64,000 nt of DNA from Stratiolaelaps scimitus (GCA_019614645.1 JABWDB010000037.1:1922001-1986000); one strand, 5' to 3'; positions 1-13,028 are shown, counted from the stretch's first letter. Translations and numbers: made by a program. The notes: generated from the letters alone by a model not told the origin.

Positions 1-2985
1 GTTAGTTGTTCTCGCTAATTTTATCTATTAACGCCTACACAAGAAATACAAATATATGTGTAATCTAGCTATGGTGGAGTAATCTGTGTTATATTGTTCA
101 GTCTGACCTTAGATAGCATCGAGTTAAAACGTTTAATCTTTTGCATACTTTTTTTTAATAATAATAATATATTTTTTTTCTTTTTCATTTACTTTTTCTC
201 GCTGGCAAGTAAAAACCGCTGGGTTTAATCTATTGTACATAGTGGATAAGAGACTCCCATCTCAGAATGATGAATGCTAAGATTCGCAGTATTCGGAATT
301 GCACTACACCATTGGGGTGAGGATATATAAAATCACTTATTAAAATAATAATATCCGCTTTATTTCAAAAGGATTTTTTATTTCGATGATACAAGCCGCA
401 TAAAGCCTTTTTCTAACAGGTGGATAATGCATTTTGTCCAACTGAGCTTCTCGTCTAGGCGAGTCCGCTACAGTAGTCTGATGCTGTCCACCACTAAAAA
501 AAACAACACCTCTGTGTAAGTCCCCGGGGCAAAGGGGAGAGGGGACTAGTCTTCGGACTGTTGATTAGTATTGCTTCGTCGACTCCGTTTCTGCTGCCCT
601 TAGGGTACAAGATCTGTTTTCAAAGTTTTTGGCGAGGGTGCACCAGTGACGAATTCTTCATGAGGCATGATGCTATAACTTCACATGGATGGGGTTTGGC
701 CAGGCTTAAGGGAGTGGTTAGTTGTCAACTTTAGCTCGCAAAGGCCCGGCCCTTTTCAAATGTAGGTAGGACGTTGTCCTCATTCCGGGGAGTCTCAAAA
801 CCACTGATCGTTTTCTTTATCCTGAGTCCGTGTGTCTTCAAAGGACTCATGTCCAGGAGGGAACTGGAAGAGAGGATATGTCATCGACCCATATCTTTCT
901 GTGAGCCACTACTTTATATCTGGTATCAGAAACCTGGTCCAGTACCCTGATAACCTGGCTATATAGACAGCCCTCTGTGAGACCACATCTCAAGTGCTTG
1001 TTCCCTCGCGGCATAAAGTCTGTCTTCACACACCTACCAGGTAGTAATCGCATTATCTGTTAAAACAGCGGAATGATGATACAGTCACAAGGAAACTGCC
1101 CGCAACTAAGCAGAGATTGTTCACGCTATTAATTTGATTCGGTTCTAGCTAAATTATCAGTTATACCTATCGCTGTGCCGAACACAGGCGACACTGACAG
1201 ACGCAATTTTTGGTGGTGCAGACTGTCATTATTACATCTAATAATGGACGCCACCTGACCGACTAATCCACAGCTGCGTCCTCCGTGCCATGTATGCTCG
1301 TACAGCCGTCAGCCGTATTGGATGGACGTGGACGGCCCTTGCATTTTGGACACTCGAAGTCGTCCAAATGGTCTACGCGCGATTTGGCCGTTAGACGTGC
1401 GGGCCTTTACTGTGCGGTGCACGCGGCCTATCCTGATGTGAATTGCGCGAGACTTCACACAGTTCTCCTACGGCCGAGACTCTCGACGCCTGTGCAAACG
1501 GCCCAGACGTATGTACTCACCCGCATCGCCTCTACAACGATCCACCATTCTAGTCTACCTAAAGCAAAAGTGGACGAGAGACAGAGAAACAGAGACCAAG
1601 CGAGAGCAAAGTATCAACGGAGACTGCCGGTGTAAGGTAGATCTTCAGGAGATATTCAGTTGCTTCATCCCGGGCCCGCGGCACATTTGCAAGAGACTTG
1701 TATCAAGACCGCCCCGAAGGGGCTGTGAAGAGAGGCGAGCCAGCCACGTTTGCTGACTGAGCGTAAACGAGAAAGTGACGCTAGCAAAGTAAAAACCCTG
1801 TCCAAGAGCTTTCACGCCAGCAGTGTCTAGCCGAGTGGTAGTAGCAGCGAAGTAGCAGCCTGATGGTGGCTATGACGGTTGCTATGGCAAAGCTGGAGAA
1901 TGGGACTGTGGCGGAGGAGCAAACGTGATCTTTGACTGATTCAGGCAACCGAAGGAGGCGCGGTGAGGGCATGTGCTTGTGACCCACCTCATCCCCCGTT
2001 GCGTGGGGCCATGCCGTGTACGTGGAAAGGCCTCGCTGGCTGCTACAAGGCGCTGAGGGCCGCGCTGTTTGCCGACGAGCTGCTGGGAGACCCGTTTGGG
2101 TGTAAACAGCTCCTTAGCGCGGAGCTCGCGAGACCTCGCACCCTCAGAACGTTGTCGACCAAACAGTCTGACGACCCCGGTAGCGTCATATACTTGTGCT
2201 GTTGGCACTCCGGTCTGACAGGACACATCGCATGAGGGGGGGGGGGGGACTCGACTGGTATACTGCTGCAGAGGCAGACCAAGGTGAATAATCACAGTTG
2301 AGGTTGCTTGAGCTGCATGCTTCTTGCTGGTGGTGGTATCGTCATACAGGCTACGTGCGGGCTCGTGAGAAGCCTCTCTTGGAGGAGTCATTCGTGAGTC
2401 CGTATGTTATGGCCGGGATAAGGAAAACTGGCGGATTACATCACAAAATCAATCGTTCGCATATGCACGTGGTTTTTAAGCCATATGACATGACCATATG
2501 GCTAAAATAACTAATATGCGTTTTGACTGATTACATGCCGCTTTGACAGCTGCTAAGCTGTAATAGTTCCAGCATTGGTGACTAGACCTCACATGTTGCA
2601 AAAACATAATTCTGTTGAACTCTCCGTTATCAATGAAATCAAAATATAGGTGGGATGCGACAAAACCCTGCTCAAAAAATAGAGAGAAATATTTATTGAT
2701 TTACATAATGACAGAATTTAATAATCGACCCTTAATTGCCTCCTCTGTGTAAAGCTATTTGTACGCTGTGGCTCGTTATTTCGGTACTGTGTTTTTTCGC
2801 CAGCATTGTCATTCTATGCCAGACGTGTGCGAACGAATCACATCGAAAATATCTCTATGATGGCAACGACAGCCGATTTCTTACGGAATGAAATGCCATG
2901 CAGCGCTAACCACCAAGAACCATGGAACTTTTATTATTGGTGCCGATAATTTTGCGAGTACCGAATCGGAAAGGTAAAGGAGCAG
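1..2985. other. Gene-free stretch, unassigned
   Basis: I see no recognisable gene here. The first 400 bases are AT-rich with T and AAT runs. About 1250-2300 is GC-richer and has overlapping open frames on both strands with no recognisable domain. A 13-base G run lies at 2236-2248. No tRNA-like boxes or transposase/reverse transcriptase motifs were seen. Confidence 0.5.
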
Positions 2986-2987
2986 GC

Positions 2988-3117
2988 TTTATTGCTTTAT
3001 TAAAGGAGCTGCAATTGCACAATGCTTAAGCTCTCTTATATATGTCACGCAGCGGGGTTCGAACCCGCGTCCTCTGGCATTCGAGAGCCAGAGACTTAGC
3101 CGTCCACGCCACCGAGT
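2988..3117 (-). mobile_element. SINE-A copy, nearly full length
   Basis: On the minus strand this starts with a tRNA-like head (GGTGGCGTGGACGGCTAAG), then a CTCTGGC...GCCAGAG palindrome and a B box GGGTTCGAACCC. It continues through a CGTGACATATATAAGAGAGC body and ends in GCAGCTCCTTTAATAAAG. The same order recurs in more than ten other places in this window, on both strands, as expected for a dispersed tRNA-derived SINE transcribed by RNA polymerase III. The call as a SINE is firm; the parental tRNA is not identified. Confidence 0.8.
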
Positions 3118-3194
3118 TGGCACCGTGCAGGCTGTGCTCGACGTTTGGTTAGAACATTAGATTAAATTCGCTATATCCTGCCATTGGTAAGATA

Positions 3195-3262
3195 ACACTT
3201 ATGGAAGACATCCTGTGGTACCGTGGACGTTGAATGTTGGCTGAGAGTTAGCCCGAAAAAGT
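3195..3262 (+). mobile_element. SINE-B 3' fragment
   Basis: Carries the SINE-B 3' signature: ACTTATGGAAG, GTACCGTGGACGTTGAATG and GGCTGAGAGTTAGCCCGAAAAA. The head is missing. It lies 78 bases beyond the head end of a SINE-A in the opposite orientation, so the two elements are back to back. An 11-base direct repeat, AGACATCCTGT, occurs inside the fragment and again just after it. Confidence 0.65.
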
Positions 3263-3615
3263 TTAGTTTAGACATCCTGTAGTAGCATAGAATTGCAGTC
3301 GGAACGCAACAAAATAGAATACCGGCGTTAAATTTTCAGTTTCAATAGATCACAATAGGCGGGCGATCTGGGAACGCTATTGTTTTTCGAGACCGATGTC
3401 GGGAACGCTCTATATTTAATATTTCCAGCATTTGACTGGAGGAGTATTCGACTTGGGATTTTTTTTTTGTTTTTTTTATAGTGGTTTCGGTAACGCGTAA
3501 TGCACATGCGTAATCACAGAACAGCCTCTTGCCACCACCTAGTATGAGACTCATAAACTCACTAAAACCCGTATCCCCCCACCCCTACTTGGTTTGGAAC
3601 GACGTAAGCAATAGG

Positions 3616-3801
3616 TCAAGCCAATCGGTTGTGTTGAACCAAGAAAGTGTTGGAATCGATTCCATGCCATGTTCTCCACATCTCGAGCGATTCATCTTTT
3701 GAAGAAAATCCATTATTTGAGAGTCTCGTTTCATACAATTGATCTGCAATGGCACTTATCACTGGGGGCGCTTGTTGAAGGTAACGAGTTGTTAAATGCA
3801 A
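3616..3801 (-). other. Unrecognised open frame, possible element remnant
   Basis: A 61-codon open frame with protein-like composition. It reads MHLTTRYLQQAPP near the start and SLEMWRTWHGIDSNTFLV near the end, and lies in otherwise AT-rich DNA. I do not recognise the family. The balanced use of W, H, D and E is less typical of a random frame than its neighbours, so it may be a decayed exon or transposon piece. Confidence 0.15.
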
Positions 3802-4965
3802 TTCGCGAAGAAACTAGCGACAGCTAACCAGTCACAATCGATTACCAGACACTAATTGCCTCCCCAGCAAAACAACAGTACAATGGATTGGTTCATTAGT
3901 TGCTTATTAGCTGCATTGGTGTATTTGGAACTGCAGTTTTTCATAAATGCTTAAGTTCTCATTGTAAAATAAAAATTAAATGAAAAAGGAGTAGGTATAA
4001 TAGAAACGTAAATATACCCTGGGGCAGTATAACAAATTCAAAACTGTCCATAGTAAAATCCCTGCGTAGGGTCATCACAGGTCAAAAGTGCCCAAAATCT
4101 ATGACTAGCAACATTCAGCTCTTCAGCTAACATTCAGCACAAATATACACAAGTGTAAGTGTTATTATTACACTCTATTTTATGATGTAACTGATAAGAT
4201 AGACTACTACTCAAGGCTACGTCGTGTCACTGCAGTTCGAGATCAACTCACCATGAGCAACATTATTTTGCTAAGTATTACCTGCATCAGCTACCCTTCG
4301 ATGTCTATAGCCCATACCGGAATGGCAGGATGGCGAATAATTGGTTTTTGCAGTAACTCTCCTTATCTAAATCGTATGTGTCGAAAATGCTTATCGGCCT
4401 TAGCAAGCCGCTCTGCAGTGAAGTACCCTCGGGTCCTCCGGGTCGCCGCAACCCCTTTTAAGCATAATCATGCAATCTTCCTATTGTCTACATGTAAGTG
4501 CGCATTCAAAGGAATTATCAATAGTTAAGGACACATTTTCTGTTTGCTTTTGGGGTCCACAACTCTTAATGCGTCCCTCATAGAACGTAGCCCGGATCAT
4601 GTCGAGATTTGTTGATTACAATGATGAGATGAGATAATCAAAATATAGATAATTGATAGATAATTAAAATAGACCCCTTTTATCAGCGTTTATTTATTGA
4701 GAATAATGGGCTTTTAATACGATTTTTTGATACCCAAACATCCCACATCTAACAGCTCTATTCGATGCCCTTCATCGAGCACTCGGACATTTTGCATGAT
4801 TTTCTCCACAATCGAGAGCTTATGCGTATTTCGTTTAGTGCTTTTATGCATGTTCGACTATAGCCAGCGGGTAGACATACAAGCGCTAGCCAAAGCTCTC
4901 TCTGCTTGAGTGGGCATTCACGATCCATGTACAAACATATATATATATATAGAATTCGAAAGTAA

Positions 4966-5035
4966 TACAATGCTTAAGTTCTCTTATATGTCATGCAAAC
5001 GGATTCGAACCAGCGCCCTCTGGCTTTTTGAGAAG
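4966..5035 (-). mobile_element. SINE-A fragment
   Basis: Has the SINE-A body on the minus strand: CCAGAGGGCGCTGG, B box GGTTCGAATCC, GCATGACATATAAGAGAACTTAAGC. The head 5' of the B box is replaced by unrelated sequence. Another minus-strand SINE-A starts about 135 bases downstream. Confidence 0.65.
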
Positions 5036-5169
5036 GTTGAAAGGTTGAAAATAGTTTGCATTTGTCCGAACATGAGAACACCTGTGGACGCTACAAACCG
5101 TTGTGGTGAAGTATGGATTGCTTATTTAAAAAGGGATACTTTATTCATCTCACGCGATGCGTTTAAATG

Positions 5170-5312
5170 TTTTATTGGTTTATTATTTTAAGGAACTGTA
5201 ATTTGTTTACAAATGCTTAATTAAGTTCTCTTAGATGTCCTCACCAGGTCGCGGGACAACTCGAATCTGTCTGCGGACTTCGGCTTTTCATTCCAGTGGC
5301 TTAGTTGTCGTA
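5170..5312 (-). mobile_element. SINE-A copy
   Basis: On the minus strand: a CTAAGCCACTGG head remnant, AAAGCCGAAGTCCGCAG, a degenerate B box CAGATTCGAGTTGTCCCGCG, ACCTGGTGAGGACATCTAAGAGAAC, and a tail of ACAGTTCCTTAAAATAATAAACC. It belongs to the subfamily with CGCGACCTGGTGAGG between the B box and the body, like the copies at 34067 and 37738. Confidence 0.7.
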
Positions 5313-5455
5313 CATACATATACGTCTTCGCATTGCGTGACTTAAAGCACTTTTCGTTAATAAGCTTGACCAATAGATGATATTTCATGTGATCGCGATG
5401 CCGATCAATTATAGATGCTACCCATTGCCTTGTTGTTAGTCTATCTAGTAAATGC

Positions 5456-5670
5456 TTCCGGGCGGACTCTCTGCCTTCAACATTTAATTCAGTCCACGGT
5501 ACAACTGCCTCGCAATTGCTTCATAAGACGGACAACCCCCCCCCCCTCAAATGCAAAACGTGCAGTGGTAGGGATTCGAACCCGTGCCCCTACATTGGTC
5601 TCCTCCAATGGCACGGAGGGCGCACCCGAACTCACCCACCACAAGGACACCAAAGGGCTCGACTTGTACG
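5456..5670 (-). mobile_element. SINE-B copy, near full length
   Basis: On the minus strand: a head around GGAGGAGACCAATGTAGGGG, B box GGGTTCGAATCCC, the ACTGCACGTTTTGCATTTGAG link, a G run, TCCGTCTTATGAAGC, GTTGTACCGTGGACTGAATTA and a 3' end CAGAGAGTCCGCCCGG. The order matches the plus-strand SINE-B copies at 6735, 21030, 39709 and 55738. Open frames over this interval are shadows of the SINE. Confidence 0.75.
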
Positions 5671-6116
5671 GCTATCGTTTTTTGTTGGGCTAATTACGAG
5701 ATTGCTAATTACGGCTATATGATTATGGTCAACAAGAATTTGATGTTTTCACAACGACCGACGGTGATTTGTTCAATCATCCGAATTCACTGAACAGAAT
5801 AAGTCGGTAGCTTACGTCGTTGTACAGCTCAGTGACATGTTTCGTTCATAACTTGATTTGAGATTGAAATCATTGTGTTAAATTGCCATTAATTACATTT
5901 GTTTATTGTCAACTGCGATGCTGATTTTTTTTTTTTATGAATATCGCGTCTATTAAGCGTCAATAAGGAAAACTGAAGTTCCGCTTAGGAGCACATTTAC
6001 TTTTGCTTCCATAGTTTCTTATTAATTCCAATTGTTGTTGTCAAACAGTCGGATTATCGGGACCGATAGCTCTTCCTTAAATGGAAACTTTACGAATAAC
6101 CTTTTTTCTTTTGTTA

Positions 6117-6210
6117 TTTCAAGCTGAACCTCAGCTGACCATCCCCTATCTGACAGGCCTCAGCTCTTAACCTTTTAGGTATTACTATGAGGACCTGTCG
6201 AATAACATTA
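6117..6210 (-). mobile_element. SINE-C 3' fragment
   Basis: Reverse complement of the SINE-C 3' part: GACAGGTCCTCATAGTAATACC, AAAAGGTTAAGAGCTGAGGC, a CTGTCAGATAGGGGATGG stretch and GTCAGCTGAGGTTCAGC. The tRNA-like head is absent, so this copy is 5'-truncated. Confidence 0.7.
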
Positions 6211-6734
6211 TAACATTACGAATAACCTTATGAAATTATTAGTCTGACTATGATGCTTGGGTGGGAATAAACCGTATGGCTTGATATTGTCTTGATTTCA
6301 AGCATATATTAATTAAGTATATTCTTAATTTGAACCAGAAGCCATAGGTCGACATAATTATGTTAATGATGAGAATGAATGTGGGTAGGACACATGACAA
6401 TCTGGTAACCCCTCATCTGTTACATATAAATGCCTAGCCGGAGATCATCGATGTATCCGGTTAATGTTGGCTTTTGTTTAAGAGCTTGTCGTCATTGTAG
6501 GCATTGATCATTCAGATATGAAACTGATCCAGGTGTCTCAGTAGAACTGTCGGCTTTTTGGCGTCCAGGTTTTGAACGTATTTTCCTTGTTTCAATGGGC
6601 GCAGAAACGAAGGTGTTGTATTTCTACTACACACATCACTTCGTAGTCCTAAGCCATAGAGTAGTGTCTCCTGACCAGGACGAGTTTGTGTGGTGTCTTC
6701 TTTGACGCCAGTTAACACTTGCCCTTGTCGAGGC

Positions 6735-6925
6735 CTTTGGTGGACGCGTGGTGCATTCGGGTGCGGCGACCTTGCAATCGAAGGAAACGAACGTAGGTGT
6801 ACGGGTTCGACTCCCCACGGTTGCACATTTGCATTTAAACGGGGTTCGTCCTATGAACGCTGGAAACAGTTGCACCGTGGACTGAGTTAAATGTTGAAGG
6901 CTTTGAAGAGTCTGCATGGAAAATG
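6735..6925 (+). mobile_element. SINE-B copy
   Basis: Head with TGCAATCGAAGGAAACGAACG, B box GGGTTCGACTCC, then GCACATTTGCATTTAAACGG, a CGTCCTATGAACG stretch, TTGCACCGTGGACTGAGTTA and AATGTTGAAGGCT. The overlapping minus-strand frames (6512-6917) are shadows of this repeat. Confidence 0.75.
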
Positions 6926-9900
6926 TATTAAAATGCCTTTAAATTGGGCGAGCTGATCCATAGTTCAGTATTCCTCAACAGCGTGTCCTGCCATGCCCGA
7001 GGAGACGACTGCGCGATCAACTTACTTTTATGATTAATGTAACTACTACTTTTCTCAGTTGTGCTGATGTATGAGATTCGTTAGCTGGAGCTGACCAATA
7101 TCCGATCGATTTAGTTTAGCGCACTGCGGGTATCGCCACCCGGTTTCGCTTACCGGGCTACCACATCCACCCACCACAATACCCAGCACTCGTATGAGAG
7201 ATAGAGAAGACACGGGGTTCAAATGAGATGAGATGAAGGTGTCATGGGTCCCCCTCCCAAATATCTCCTGTCCCGGTTATCCATCCGTCCACGAGATATG
7301 AGTTCTAAGCTGAGCTTAAGGTTATATATAATATATTAGTACGACTCGTTCACTGAGTACTGGGTGACCGTTGAGTCGTCCCTCTCCGCCTATGGGAAGC
7401 TGGACCGAATAGTAGTAAGCACAAGCGATGCCCAAGTGTACAGCCAGAAAAGGACTCATGGTTGATGGCCGATATACAACAACTCGCACGAACGCTGGTG
7501 GAACTCACGCGAGGATAAGAAGGCATACAAAGACACGTACTTCTGAAACGTGGCGAACCGGACGGTAGATTTGACTTATATGTGTAGGACATACGATTGA
7601 TTCTTAGTAACTATCGCATAAACGCATATGGCTGGATCCCAAGCGAAATGTGTTGGGATCGCCAAGGACAGTTAGGCTTTTCCCGAGGTCTGCGAGAGGT
7701 AGAACGAGTTTCATTTATCCTTGTGAAATGTTGTTAATTTCCGAAGTAATTAGAATTTTTAAGGTGCAAACCGCACATCATGACGCCGACCACCAGACAT
7801 GGGCGATAGATGGATGGGACTCAAACCAGCATTACCCGAGCTCCGAGCTACAAAGCTTGAAGTATAAAATCTGATTATTTCGCACGCGCGTTATTAATAA
7901 TTAATTACACGAAGCCGGCTTGGGAACGTACGTGCGTTTTTGTCTTTTCGTTAGACAGGGATCAGTGAGATTTAAGTAAACTCGGAAGAAAACTCGACAA
8001 AGCCATAATTTCAATTGTACAGGATTAGGTCACGTGTTCAAGTTATATATAATATATGGATGCACTTTCTATCTTCAAGCGATTTCAAGTCGCCTCTCGA
8101 CACTCTCTTATGTACCATCTAATGGACAGGTCCGAGGTCTCGTCGTCAAAGGGCACCGAGTGCCTGAAGACAAAAGGTTTAGTGGGTGCAGGCTCCATAC
8201 AACCGTGGCGTATAATGGAATACTAAAGCCCGGTGTGCGCTAGGTATTGTCCAGTTATCCCACCATAAAAAAAAAGTTACCTCTCGATGCTAGACACGTA
8301 ACTTTGATATATTTGGCAGTGATATCACTTCGCAAATCGAGCTCTGTTCATATAAATCATTCGGCAGGCAGTTTCAACAAGGCACAGCAACTTCAACTAG
8401 CAACTTAGCCTTTAGCCTGTTGATTTCAAGAGCAGCATTGCTTCTGGGGAACTATCGTATGGGATCGCTAACACGAGGTTAGGGCGTATAGACCCGCCAT
8501 TCGAAGGGAACGCGTCAATGATGTTCACAGCGATCTACCACCCCACCCTACTCGATGCCTTCAGCAGCGCGACTCGACATCGAAAGCCCTCCCTCGCCCC
8601 CCGCCGGCTGCCTAACCTAGGCATAGCTGACTCGTCTCGACCGAGCCATCAAGAAGGCAAGCCCGCCAGCTCGATGCTAGCTGCAATGTTCGTTCAGCAA
8701 CTACTGCAGATAGATGAAGCAACTCGCTCGCTGGGCTCAGCCAGCGTTTTAGCTTGAGTTTCATGGACTGCGTGAGAGCGACGCCAGGAGGGTATTACAA
8801 TCAAGTTTTTAATTTCGTTTTTAGACCGGCATCGCCATGAAGCCAGTCAGTCGCAAGGCAGACGCGGCGAGAGGGTGCCCCCTCTGAGTGGTCGACGGCG
8901 AAGACTCTCTCTCTCTCTCTTCCTCGTGAGTCTATTTGTCTACGCTCCACGCTGCCTCTATCTCTCGCTGCTCTCGGTCGGGTGCAGCACCCAAACGTCG
9001 AAGGCAGGTCCCGCTTTGCCTCCTGTCGCAAGGCGTGGCTTTCTCAAGAAGAAAAAGAAAGTCAGGGAGGAGCGCTGGTGCGTTCGAGGGTCGGGGGGGG
9101 GTCACAACCGGCCGTCACAACGGACTGTGCACTTGGCTTAATCACCGCACCACCCGCTTGCGCCTGCAGACCCTTATGTCCGTATGGTGACGACGGCGGC
9201 TGTCTTGTGCTTGCACTCCAACGACTCTTTCAATGTGCCCCCGGTATTATTCTATGCCTTTGCCCCCTCTCCCATCGGCCACCCCCCTGTGTTTCGTCCG
9301 AACACAAGCCGACCCCACTGACGATATCTCCTCCACTGACCCTGTTTGAGAGGAGGGCCTTTAAAGTTTCCCATCACGCGCGCGCGCACTTAAATGATGC
9401 TTAAGGAACTTAAGCAAGTCGGATGGTGACTCTATTACGCTCGATGGGTAGCACACTTGTTAAATCAAATGGTACCATAACCAAATGGTGCATAGAAACG
9501 GCAATTAGCCTTGCTCTCGTGTAACTATTACCCCATTGTTTCACAATGCGTAATTACAAAGTCGCCTGATGATTTTGTGGCACGGCTGGCCACAATAGGA
9601 GTCAGGCATTGCACCGTTGTCACTCGGACTCAATGTTGACAAAGGGGTTTAGATCGAGGGTGCTGTCATGACGTCATGATAGAATCGCGTATTTTTATTA
9701 AATCGTAAAAAGAAGCCAACGAAGAAGCCGATATCATAATCATTCAAATTAGTACCATGGCTAAGATACGATACTATGTCGATACTATATCCACTATTTC
9801 TACTAATGCCGTCTGTGTCCAATAACAACAACATCCGAACGTCCTTGAACGAGTGGTCATAAAAGTAGATGTCACACCCATCGCGGGCGACTGTTTCGGT

Positions 9901-10270
9901 TGCTTCAACCGTATGCATCGTGCAGCAATGTTCGCTGGACCAGTTCTGTCAGCGAGACATTTGTACAGCGGAGGTAAGGTTGAATTCGATTTAAAGCAAT
10001 ATGCCGAATAGACGGCCAACAGGTTGTTGGCCTACCACAGGCGAAAGAGACTACTCATCGAGTGAGTGACCTGCTTTGGCCTCGACTAGAATCGCGATGT
10101 GGGTGGCCACATTTGTACTCGTGACATGTGAAGATTATGTACCGATTACAGGGTAGCCGAACACCATCTTGCAGTGTTTCTCCGCTCGAATACAAGTTAT
10201 CCACGCACTTGATCGGCTATATATATATGATGGATGCAGAGTTCAGCCAGAGTTCAGTCGCAATAGGCTG
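6926..10270. other. Gene-free stretch with a C-rich segment
   Basis: No assignable gene. About 8500-9400 is distinctly GC/CT-rich: it has a (CT)n run at 8904-8920, a TCCTCGTGAGT string that could serve as a splice donor, and several overlapping open frames without recognisable domains. It could hold an untranslated exon, but nothing in it identifies a product. The flanks are AT-rich and unremarkable. Confidence 0.4.
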
Positions 10271-10581
10271 ACTCATCGTACAACCTGTTCCCTGGATGGC
10301 CGTCCAGTGGTGAGCGTCTTGGACTACTAGACCGGAGGGGGACGTGTGTGTTGGGTTCAAATCCTGTCAGACGCTTTGGAGAATCTTTGGAATTCTTTAT
10401 CATCTTTCCTTATCTGAAGATCCTTGCCAGGTACGAGGAAGGAAGAGAATAAGCAAAGGTGGCCCCGACAGGTCCTTTCATAGTAGTACTTAAGAAAAGG
10501 TTAGGAGCTGAGGCCTGTAACATAGGGGATGGTCAGCTGAGGGTCAGCTGGAAATATCAATGTCTAACTCATCGTACAACC
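10271..10581 (+). mobile_element. SINE-C, full length with target-site duplication
   Basis: A complete SINE-C of about 280 bases. The tRNA-like head is CCAGTGGTGAGCGTCTTGGA, CTAGACCGGAGG and B box GGGTTCAAATCC. A body with TCTTTGGAATTCTTTATCATC and CAGGTACGAGGAAGGAAG follows, then the GGTTAGGAGCTGAGGCCTGT and GAGGGTCAGCTGGAAA tail. The perfect 15-base direct repeat ACTCATCGTACAACC flanks it at 10271-10285 and 10567-10581, as expected for LINE-mediated insertion. It is one of two full-length copies here and defines the family. Confidence 0.88.
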
Positions 10582-13028
10582 CACATCGCATGCTCGTCCT
10601 TGATCCAGCAAAGCGAGCTTAAATACAATTGAATATATTTTATTTATTTTATTATTGGTGGCCTAACCCTAGAAACGGTTATATACTAATATTAAAAGGT
10701 TCAATAATATTCAATTGTCACAGAGGTAAAAATTCCCACAGTTCATAAAGTGCTATTGATATGCGTTGAGTCGACAGGTGTACATTAAATATAATGTTTG
10801 TTATTCATTATAGTCATGTTTGATGGTGAGATTATTCACTCGGGCCCGTTACTTTATTCCTGGACCCTACGCGTATTCCTTCGGTTGTATTTAGTATTGG
10901 AGTATTGGAGCTCTGCCAAGGTGATACCTTGTCCTGTATTGTGGAACCGCCTTCGACCTGTGACTTCTCAAATGCCGGTAGCCCTACTGTAATTTGCTGA
11001 TAATTGGTGGCCTATTAGGCTCATCTGTCCTAGAGTAAGGGCACAGTGCAGCTTCGATACCAACGATTCAAATAAACGGGACATTTTGAAATCAAAAGGC
11101 CCCGAGCAGGCAACCCCACTTTTGAACGTTTGAGCTGACGAATCGAGATAATACCAAGTGGACGAATTGATTCGACAAAATAGCTTCGATCCGCGCGTAA
11201 CCTTGCGCCAATCATTAGTGTGACGGCATATGGAATCACTCATTTTATGGGTATTACGTCAAGATAGTCAAGACTATGATTGTGAGGCAAATAGACAAGG
11301 GGTGTACGGTTGCTCATCGAAATGAAGCCATTAAAATTGTGAGACAGAACGATGCTATCTTCGAATCCTGCCTTGATGATGCGAGCAACAGTATAATTAA
11401 ATCTTGAACAGCGAATATATTTCTCGCAGCCAGCAGCTCATACGTGTCCATTGTATAATATTTACATCTGCGCATTGGCGAGGTAATTGCTTCAGCAGAC
11501 ACTTGAGATGAGAACCGATTTCACATTAATCAGAATTCGAGTTGTGGGTTACGCTGACGGTTCGGATGGATTTATTTTCAAGGAGTTGAAAAGCTTCGTT
11601 GCCTGCACTGTCAATGGCTTGCGTTCTGTCACTAGGCAGGACATTGAATGCGGTCCTCGATTCAATGTCACTGGAAACCCGTATACGCGCGGGTCTGCCG
11701 CGGATTTCTCGAGGGCGCGATGAGAATCAACTCAACTACCATCATAGAAATCACCGGGGCTTGAGTAATAGCCGAGCGGTACCCTCGGTAAACGTTAGAT
11801 ACTCTTCTGTTTGCCAACCGATGAACGAGCCTAGCCACGTTCAACTTCAGTGAATTTGTTGCTTGTATGTTTGCTGTTGCCGTTGTTGTGCGTTTAGCTG
11901 GATGACGTATAAGGGCCTGTATGGATTGTGTGCATGGTGTGCACAGATCGTGCAGGAATCACGCTTGACTTCTGGTTGGAGGCATTCTCGATTTTCGACA
12001 GTTCAGGTCTGCACGTGGTCGACCTACGTGATAGCATAACGTTTAAGTAGCTATATATATATATCTATCGGCACTAATGACAAGGCATTGCTAATACGAG
12101 ATAGTATTCATTAAGCGTGGGGTACTTCATCCTTACCCCCCCACCTGAGATATCACCCCTGGACGGTTTGCCTTAGCAAAAGCAAACTGCCGTCCCCACG
12201 CCACCCCATCTAGACAATAGGCATACGACAATATACATTTGGTATACACTTTTACGAACACCACAACCATCAGCGTTGTTGTTTTCAATTGTCTCATCTT
12301 GTCTCGGGGTATATCGACTACGGGTAGGCTTAATGATCCGAGTTGCGGCGGCGGCGGCGGCACCGGAAGCAACGGTGAGTTTCATGAAGTGCGCAGGGCT
12401 GATACGTTCTATAAATGCCGATAGTCATAGACAGACCAGCAAGGCGAGTCATGATACTTCAAATTAGACTCTGGTGTTTATAATTAGAGCCTACCTCGAT
12501 ATCGCCGCAGCAGTTTAAGCGATATAGAAGCTGTAAATAGCAGGAGCCACTTCTGTTTGCATAGGTTTGGTTATAGTGTACAGGGCGTTCAGAAAGTTAC
12601 ACAGATCAATAGCGCTTGAGATATATATGGGTTAAAAAGCTCATCGTTTTGAACGGCATAAAGTTGCGCACTCTTTTAAGCAGCCGGTACGTTGTGATGG
12701 ACATGTACGTACGTAAATATATAACACCGGAAGTGAAACCGTATAGCGAATTTATCGGAGGATCAGTGTCAGAGAGGGTAATGAATAATAATAATAATAT
12801 AGTAATAATAATAATTATATTTTGATATTGAATTGACCTATCCTGGGTGGAACCCTAAACAAATTTCCGCGAACTATATATATATATATATATATAGATG
12901 CAAATTAGACGTGCCCAGAAGTGGACCCCGGATCAATTTTTAGGGTCAGAGAGGGCATTTGAACCTTTGTTTATTGATTGCAGTTATAGGGGATGCTTAA
13001 CACAAAACTAAACATGAACGGTATTTTT
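10582..13028. other. Gene-free stretch
   Basis: AT-rich at the start, mixed later. It holds a (CGG)n-type run at 12344-12361, AAT-rich repeats at 12784-12822 and (TA)n at 12875-12896. Open frames of 60-90 codons on both strands overlap each other and show no domain. Confidence 0.5.
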
